From Albimonas marina (lineage in GTDB: Bacteria > Pseudomonadota > Alphaproteobacteria > Rhodobacterales > Rhodobacteraceae): a stretch of DNA of 64,000 nucleotides. Within the stretch, counting starts at the first letter, position 1; every line of letters begins with the position of its first letter. This document shows positions 54,101 through 63,100 of this stretch, one piece after another. The DNA lies in the NCBI RefSeq assembly GCF_029223255.1, contig NZ_JARHUC010000008.1:124001-188000 (forward strand). Direction: 5' to 3'. A program made the translations under genes and the position numbers. A model generated the notes under the pieces. It was not told the DNA's origin. It was given only the letters and a program-made list of their open reading frames with translations, and searched no databases.

Positions 54101-57100
54101 GCCCGCCACCACGTTGGACTGGGCGCCCGTGCCCTCGGCCCCGGCGATGGCGGCGGCGAGGGCGGCGCTGAGCGTCGCGGCGTCGGTCAGCGGCAGCGAG
54201 GTGGTCGCCCCGTCGTCGTAGAGGTCGGTCAGCGCGTCGGCCACCGCCCCCCAGCGGGAGTTCGCGCCCGCCGGATCGCCGCCCGCGTGGAAGGTGGAGC
54301 CCAGCGCCGAGAGCACGAAGTCGCGCTTGGCCTGCAGGTCCAGCTTCGAGGCGTTGATGTTGGCGAAGGCCACGATCGAGCCTTCGGAGATGATCCGCAC
54401 CGTGCCGTCGAGGTTGTCGATGTCCCCGGTGATCTCGACGTCGGGCGAGATCGGGAAGGCGCTGTCGTCGTAGGGCGAGCCGTAGACGCCGGCCACGAAG
54501 CTGTTCTCGATCTCGATCAGCGGCTCGGACTCGCCCTCGGCCACGATGGTGCCGCCGAAGTCCTCGGACCCGACCTCGACGTTGTTGAACAGCACCATGC
54601 CCGCGTCGCCCGAGGGGATCTCGATCTTGCCCAGGCGCAGGATGGCCGGGGTCTCGTTCTCGATCCGCACGGTGACGTCGCCGGGCGAGAACAGGTCGCC
54701 CGTGCCGCCGATATTGCCGCCCTCGACCCGGATCACGCCGGCCTGGGCGAAGATGTCGTCCACGTTGATGACGGGATAGATCAGTTCGCGGTAGGTGGTG
54801 GTGCCGTCGGACTCGATCTCCGACAGGCCCAGGTCCGCGATCTGGCGCTCCACCCGATCGAGATCGGCGCTGTAGGCGGCGAGCGAGACTTGGTCGCCCG
54901 CGTACTCGTCCATCAGCAGCAGCAGGCGGTCGCGCTGCTCGAACAGCGAGGTCGCGAGCGACTCGAACGACAGGCTCCAGCCGATGCCGGCGGTGTTCTC
55001 GGCCACCTGCACCAGGTCCTGCTCGCTGTTCACGGGGTTGCCCCGCTCGAACCGCAGGATCTGCTCGCGGAACAGGCCGGTCTGCATGAACCCGTCCAGC
55101 GTCACGTCGCTGGATTCGGTCAGGGTGACGGTGCCGCCGGCGAACTCCTCCGAGACGCCGTCCGAGCCGAACAGCGTGTCGATCCCGTCGGCCACCGCGG
55201 TCAGCCAGTTGTGGCCGGTGCCGTAGGCGAACTTGTCGCCGGTGGAGCGGTCGGCGGCCACCACGTTGATGTCGCCGCCCGCGCTGACGCCCTTCGCGTC
55301 CGCGCCGGCCTCGGTCGGGTCGAAGCCCGGCCCGTTGTCCGAGGACTCGACCACCACCTCGTTGTGGATGTCGAGATTGATCAGCGCCTCGAGGTCGTCG
55401 ATCGGCACCAGCGAGGCGTTCAGCGCGTCGCCGTGGGAGGTCAGGAACAGCCGCGAGACGTTGCCGTTGCGGTCCTGACCCGCCAGCAGGTTCACGTCGC
55501 CCGCCGCCAGCAGCGAGGCGTTCTCGGCCACCGTGGTGACGTTGACCACGTCCATCGCAATCTCGGAGTCCACGATGGCGCCGGCCGCGAGGCCGTAGGT
55601 GTGGACCTGCGGCGCGACCGTCAGGGTCGCGGTGGTGCGGGTCTGCACGTCGATGTCGCCGACCGAGGAGAGCTTCGCGCCCGAGCCCACCGTCGCCGTC
55701 GCGTCCACCTGGCGCGCGATGATGTTGGAGACCGCGCCCGAGCCCGAGATCAGGCCGCCGGCGGAGAGGTTGGTGTCGTCCTCGCCCTCGAAGTCGTTCA
55801 GCGCCGTGACCAGCAGGTCGCCGGGATCGAACACGTCGCCGCGCACGTCGACCACCGCGCCCGAGCCGATCGTGGCGTTGGTGTCGTAGTAGAGGAAGCT
55901 CTCGGACTCGCCCGCGTTGCCCGCGACCACGCCGCCCGAGGAGGCCTGCACGTTGTAGTCGCCCGAGCCGCGCTCGCCCACCAGGTCCTTGCGGGCCAGG
56001 TTGTGGGCGTCGACCACGAGGTTGCGCGTCTCGATGTTGACGTTGGCGCCCAGGCTCGCGTCCACGTCCGCGTCGACCGTCGAGGTCGCCCAGGAGCCGG
56101 AGCCCCCGACCAGCGCCACGGTGGTGGAGTCGGTCTGGTGATCGAAGCGCGCGGTGTGGCGGGATTCGATGGTCAGCGAGTCCACCCGCAGGTCGCGCTC
56201 GCCGTCGTCGGCCGAATAGTCGTCCAGCCCCGCCCAGGTCGAGGAGGTCGAGGTCACGTTGACCTCGGAGGCCGCGCCCGAGAAGCCGATCGAGACCGCC
56301 GCCGCCTCGGCCCGGCCGAACAGCGTGTCGGTCCCGGTGGCCGAGATCGTCACGTCCGCCCCGCCGAGGCGCGAGTAGGTGACCGCCTGCCCGTCGATCA
56401 GGTTCACCGTCGCCGGCACCAGGCGCCACAGGCTCTGGTCGGAGAAGACGGTCGAGCCCAGGGCGATGTCGGTGGGCAGCGCGCCCGCGAACTCGTAGAC
56501 CGCGCCGGTCGAGAGATCGCGCACCCGCTCGCCCGTCGACATGGTCTGCGTGCCGTCGGCCGAGGTCCAGTCGGCCGGGATGGTGATGCCCGACGACAGG
56601 TCGATGAAGTTCCCCGACACGTCGAGGTTGGGATCGAACTCGAAATCGCCCGAGATGAAGGCCGACAGCGGGGTCAGCGCGTGGGTGAACCCGTTCACGT
56701 CGAGCGCGGTGAGGTCGATCAGCACCGGATCGCCCGAGACCGGCGCCGCGTCGGTCAGCGAGGCCGCGAGCCCCACCTGCCGCGGATCCGTCAGGCGCAG
56801 CGTGTGGCCCGAGGAGCCGGGCGCCGTCAGCTGCTCGTAACCGGTGGAATAGGTGCCGTCCGAGAGCTGGCGCGACAGGCGCACCGCGCCGTCGACGACC
56901 GAGTGCACCCGGTAGGTGTCGCCCGAGCTCAGCCCGCCCACGTCCGCGCCGGTCCCGGCGTTGATGTAGGTGACGAGATCCCCGGCCTCGACCCGCAGGT
57001 CCGTGCCCACGTCGATCCGGTCGGTGGTGGCGTTCACGTCGGCGCTGGCGAAGTCCAGCTCGTCCATCACCACGATGTAGTAGGTCTGGCCGTCGGTCAG

Positions 57101-60100
57101 CCCGCCGACGTCCTTGCCGTTGAGGATCTGCACATCCGCGCCCAGCGTGGCGGAGGTCTCGACGTCGGCCGTCACGTTCACCAGGTTCGCGCCGATGCCG
57201 GCGAGGCCCGCGATGGCGTTGGAGTCCGCGTTCGCCTCGGTGTCGGTGTCGCCGTTGGCGACCACGTCGATGGCGACGCCCACGTCGAGGATCGAGCCTG
57301 CGCCGACGCTCGAGGACACCGTGCCGCCGGTCACGGCCTCCGACAGCGCGCCGTTCACGCCGATCAGGCCGCCCGAGGAGCCGCCCGCGAAGGCGCTCGC
57401 CGCGCGCTGGCCGGCCGGCACGCTCAGCGCCGCGCCCACCGTCATCGAGCCGACGACGGTGATCTCGCCCTCGGCGTAGGCGTCGACCTCCGGGCTGGCG
57501 ACGGCCAGCGCCTCGGAGGCGCCGACCGCCAGCGTGCCGGCGTTGACGCCGTAGGCGATGGCGTTGGCGTCGGGGGTGCCGACCGCGTTCACCGTCAGGT
57601 CGCCGCCCACCGTCGCCTCGTCAACGACGAAATAGGCCTCCGCCGTCGGCGACGCCTCGGCCGTGGCGAGCGAACCGCCCGCCGCGAGGGAGAGCAGCGC
57701 GACCGAGACCGAGGCCTGGCCGGTGTAGACGTCCGTCTCGGCGAGGGCGTTCGCGTCGATGTCGACGTCGCCCCCCGCGGTCACGTCGCGCGAGGCGGAA
57801 TCCACCCCCGCGTAGGCGCCCGCGAAGTTGCGCCCGGTGGCGATGGCGGCGCCGCCGCTGACCGCCACGCCGATGGAGAAGGAGGCCGAGATCGCCGCCG
57901 CCCCCGCGATGGTCGAGAGATCGGTGTCGGACGTCGCGTCGATATCGACGTCGTCGCCCGCGATCACGGCGGAGCCGCGCGCCTCGGCGGTCGCGGCGCT
58001 GTAGATCACGCTGTCGGCGGTGGCCGCGGCGATCGAGATCGCGCCGCCCACCAGGCCGACCACGGCCGAGACGGAGGCCGCCACGACCTCGGCCTCGAGG
58101 CCGCTCGTGTCGGTCGCGGTGATGATCACGTCGTCGCCCGCGTCCAGGGTCGAGCCGCTGCGCGCGACGGCCTTGGTCTCGATGTCGATGACGTTGAGCG
58201 CGTCGGCGCCCGCCCCCGCGAGGCCCAGCGCCGCCGCGCCGCCGGCGATGGCGACCGAACCGGCCGCGACGGTCGCGTCGATGTTCGCCTCGGTGTCGGC
58301 GATCAGCTTCACGTCGCCGCCCGCCTCGAGCGTCGAGCCGGTGACCCGCGCCCGGACCATGGCGCCGTCGTCGCCGATCTGGTTCTCCGCCAGGCCCACG
58401 CCGATCGAGGCGGCGCCCGCGAAGCTGCCCACCGCCAGCGCGGCCGAGAAGCCCGCCACGATGGCGTCGATGTCGCCGTCGAACTCGGCCTCGACCGTGA
58501 TGGTCCCGGCCGCGTCGAGCGTGGAGCCGTCCACCTCGGTCAGCACCTGGGCGTCGATCACGTTGCGCGACTCCGCCCCCGCGCCCGACAGCGACACGCC
58601 GATGGAGCCGAAGGAGGCCGAGGCCGCCGCCGCCGCGGAGATCGAGGAGATGGACGCGTCGAAGCTGGACTCCACGGTGATGTCGGAGACCGTGGCCTCC
58701 ACCCGCGCCATGTCCTCGATCCGCGCCTCGACGGTCCCGTCGATCTCGTTCTCGGCGAGCGAGATGCCGATGGAGAGCGCCACGCCCGTGCCGCCGAAGC
58801 CCACCGACAGGGCCGCCGCGCCGGCGTCGGCCACGATGCTGGATTCGTCCTTGGCGGTGACCGAGATCCAGTCCGCCTCGATCTCGTTCGTGGCGATGAC
58901 GTCGCCCGCGTCCAGGCTGCCGTCGATCTCGGCGATCACCTGGCCGCCGATCTTGTTGCGGGTGTCGGAGCCGGAGCCCGCGCCGCCGGCGCCGAAGCCG
59001 CCCACGCCCACGCCGACCGCGAAGGCCGCGACGATGGCGTCGATGTCGCGCTCGGCGACCGCGTCCACGTCCACGCCCTTCTCGGCGTCCACGTAGCTGT
59101 CGACGATGGCCGCGCGCACCTGGCCGCCGCCGGCGGTCCCGTCCTCGTCGTAGCCGATGTAGTTGTCCGCGAGCGAGGCGCCGATGGCGACCCCGACGCC
59201 GGCCGCGCCGCCGCCGATGGCGGCCGAGGCGCCCACGATGTTCGCGCCGATGGTCTGCGAGGCGGAGGCGTCGACGTCGAGCCCGCCGTCGGTGTCCACG
59301 TCCGCGCTCTCGACCAGGGCGACGACGTCTCCCTGCAGCACGTTGGTCGCGATGGCGCCGGCGCCCGAGATGGCGACGCCCGCCGCCCCCGAGAAGCCCG
59401 CCGCCAGCGAGGCCGCGACGGCCTCGGACTGGATCTCGGCCTCCTCGCTCGCCTCGACCTTCAGCGAGGCGGCGCCGGTGGAGGTCAGGACCACCTGGCC
59501 CACGCGCGCCAGGCGCGCCTCGACCGTGGTGTCGACCTCGTTGCGCGCCAGCGCCACGCCGATGGACAGCGACACGCCCGCGTAGGTGCCGAAGGAGGCC
59601 GCGATGGACGCCGCCCCCGCCACCGAGAAGATCGAGGATTCGTCGGTGGCGACGATGGAGATCGCGCTCGCCCGCACCGCGTCGTCGGCGATGACCGAGG
59701 CGCCCGCCAGGTCCTTCCCGTCGATGGCCGCCATCACGTCCATGTCGATCACGTTCTCGACGTAGACGCCCGAGCCCGAGATCGCGACGCCCGCCGAGGA
59801 GCCGCCGGCGATCGCCGCCGAGCCCGCCAGCACGTAGGCGTCGATGTCCTGCTCCGAGGTCGCCGAGACGTCGACCGCGCCGGTGGTGCGCACCACCCCG
59901 TCGGCGATGTAGGCGTAGACCTCGCCGCCGCCCGCGGATCCGCCGATCTCGTTGATCGCGATGGAGGCGCCGATGGAGGCGCCCACGCCCGTGTCGCCCA
60001 CCGCCACCGCGGCCGAGGCGACCGCTACCGCGGCCTCGATCTTGCCGTCGGAGCTGGCGCTCACCACCACGTCGCCGGCCGAGAACGTGTCGTCCGCGTC

Positions 60101-63100
60101 CGCCGTCGTGGCGCCGTCGTCGCCCATCACCGTGCGGGTCATGTGGCTGCGCACGTTCGAGGTGATGACGTTGTGCGCATAGGCGCCGCCGCCGGAGATG
60201 GCGACGCCCACGGTGCCGAAGCCCGCCGCGATGGAGGCGGCCGCGGCGATGGAGAAGATGTCGGCGGAATCGTCCGCCTCGACCACCACCGAGCCGTCGG
60301 CGACCACGTCGCGGGCGCGCAGGTCGTCCACGCCCTCGATCGCCGCCTCGAGGGCGTTGTCGATCTCGTTTTCCGCCAGCGCCAGGCCGATGGAGACCGA
60401 GACCCCCGCGGTGCCGCCCAGCGAGGCGGCGATGGAGGCCGCGCCCGCGATGGAGGAGATGTCGGCCTCGTTCACCGCCGCGACGCGGATCGAGTCCGCC
60501 AGGATCACGTCCCCGGTCAGCCCGTCGTTGTCGATCTTGGCGAGCACGTCCGCGCCCACCCGGTTCTCGACGTAGACGCCGGAGCCCGAGATCGCCACGC
60601 CCGCGTCGCCGCCGCCGGCGATGGCGGCCGCGCCCGCGAAGGTCAGCGCGTCGATGTCCTGGTCGGCCGTCGCCTCCAGCGTCAGGGAGCCGCCCGCGAT
60701 CAGCGAGCTGTCGGTGACCGTCGCCCCGACCCCCGCGCCGTCGCGCCCGGAGTCGTCGAAGCCGATCTCGTTGATCGCGATGGCCGCGCCGATCGAGACG
60801 CCCACGCCCGCGGTGCCGCCAATGCCCAGCGACAGGGCCACGCCCACCACGCTCGCCTCGATCAGGCCGGAGCTGTCGGCGGTGATGCTCACGTCGCCGC
60901 CCACGTCGAGGTCGGAGTTCAGGACCCCCGCCTCGACGTCGGTCAGGATCTGGTTGTGCGCGAAGGCGCCCGCGCCCGAGATCGCGACCCCGTTGCCGCC
61001 CCCGATGGAGGCCGCCAGCGCCGCCGCCGCCGAGATGGCGGAGACGGTGGAGCGATCCTCGGCCGCCATCGTCAGCCCGCCCTCGGCGTCGAGGCCCAGG
61101 CCCGCGCCGCCGTCCACGTCCGAGATCGTCGCCTCGACCGCGTTGTCGATTTCGTTCAGCGCCACCGAGACGCCGATCGAGAGGCTGACCGCGTTGTCCG
61201 CGCCCGCGCCGCCCGAGATCGCGGCGCCGCCGGCGAAGACGTCGATGTCGCTCTTGTCCAGCGCCTCGATCGCGACGTCGCCCTCGACGTCGTAGGTCGG
61301 CGCCGGGGCGCCCGCCTTCTCGCCGTCGATGTAGGCCCGCGTGCCGGCCTTGATGCGGTTGTTGGCGGCCACGCCCACGCCCGAGAGCGCGAGCCCGTTG
61401 TTGCCGAAGGAGACCGCGACCGAGGCGGCGGCCACGAAGGCGCCGATGGTCATGTCGGAGGTCGCCTCGAGCGTCAGGTCGCCTTCGACGTCGGCCGACG
61501 AGTCCTTCATGTAGGCCTCGGTGCGGGTGCGCCCGTCGGCGGCGTCGCCCTCGATCAGGTTCTCGGCGATGGACAGGCCCAGGGAGACCGCGCCCGCGTT
61601 GCCCGCGCTGACGGAAGCCGCGGCGGTGGCCGCGATGATGTCGGCGGTGATCTCGGCTTCGTTCTCAGCGGCGATCTTCAGCCCTGCGTCGGCGTCGACC
61701 GCGGTGCGGTCGATATGGGCGACCACGTCGGTGCCGATCTCGTTGAAGGCGGTCGCGCCGGCGCCCGAGAGCGACAGGGAGGTGCCGCCCAGGCCGGCGG
61801 CCGCGGCCACGCTGACCGCGACGGCGTCGGCGTCGATGCGCGCGTCGGAACTGGCCGTGACCCTCACCGCGTTGCCCGTGGTGGAGCCGGCCGACAGGTC
61901 GTCGACGTCGGTGATCGCCGCCTCGACGTCGCCGTCGATCTCGTTGAAGGCGATGGCGATGCCCATCGAGCCGCTGGTGGCGTTGTTCGCCCCCACCGCG
62001 GCCGAGGCCGCGACGGCGTAGACGTGGCTTTCGATGGTCGAGGAATCCTGCGCGTCGACCAGGATCTTGCCCGAGCCGCTGACCACGCTGGCGCCGCCGT
62101 CGATGCCGGCCGAGACGTCGAGCCCGATGCGGTTCTCGGCGTAGAGGCCCGCGCCCGCGATGCTGAGCGAGTTGCCCCCCGCGACCGCCGCCGCCACCGC
62201 GACCGAGGCCACGGTCGCGTCGATCTTCGCGGTGGAGGTGGCGGCGACGTCGATGTTGCCGCCCGCCGCCACGTCGGAGTCGATGATCGCGGCCGACACG
62301 CCCGAGCGCGAGGCGCTGGGGGCGAAGCTGGAGTCGGCGAAGTCGATCTCGCCGTCGTTGGGATCGCCGCCGTTCTCGACCTCGTCGTAGCCGATGATGT
62401 TGCGCGCGATGGAGAAGCCCAGCGCGATGCCCTTGCCGTCGCCGAAGCTGGCCGAGGCCGCGAGCGCCGAGGCGACCACGACCGCGTCGATCTCGGAGGC
62501 GTTGTCCGCCTGGACCGAGACGCCGCCCGTGCCGCCCGAGTCCGCGGTCACGTCGGCGTTGGCGAGGGTCGCCGAGGTCGAGCTCTGGATCGCGTTCTGG
62601 GAGATCGCGCCGCCGCCCGCGACCGAGGTCGTGGCGCCGGCCGACGCGCCCACCGCAACCGCCGCGGCCGAGGCGGAGGTGGCGATGGTGCTCGCCTCGC
62701 TGGCCTCCACGATCACCGATCCGTCGATCGCCTGGATGTCGTTGAGAGAGGCCGCCGAGGTCCCCGCCAGCGTCGCCACGGTCGAGGCGTCGATGTCGTT
62801 GCGCGCCACGCCCACGCCCACCGAGACGGTCTTCGAGTCCCCCCCGAAGGTGCCCGCGATGGCGATGGCCGGCGCGGTGACGGAGGACTGGATCGCCGAG
62901 ACGTCGGAGGCCCGCGCCGCCACGTCGCCGGTCGTGGCGACCAGGTCGCCGCCGGTCGAGGAGGCCTCGGTCTCCACCGCCATCGCGTTGCGCGCGATGG
63001 TCCCCGCGACCGAGATCGCGGCGTTGCTGTCGTCGGCGAGCGCGATGTCGATCGAGACGACCGCGGTCGAGACCTCGGAGTCCATGGTCGCGACCGTGTG

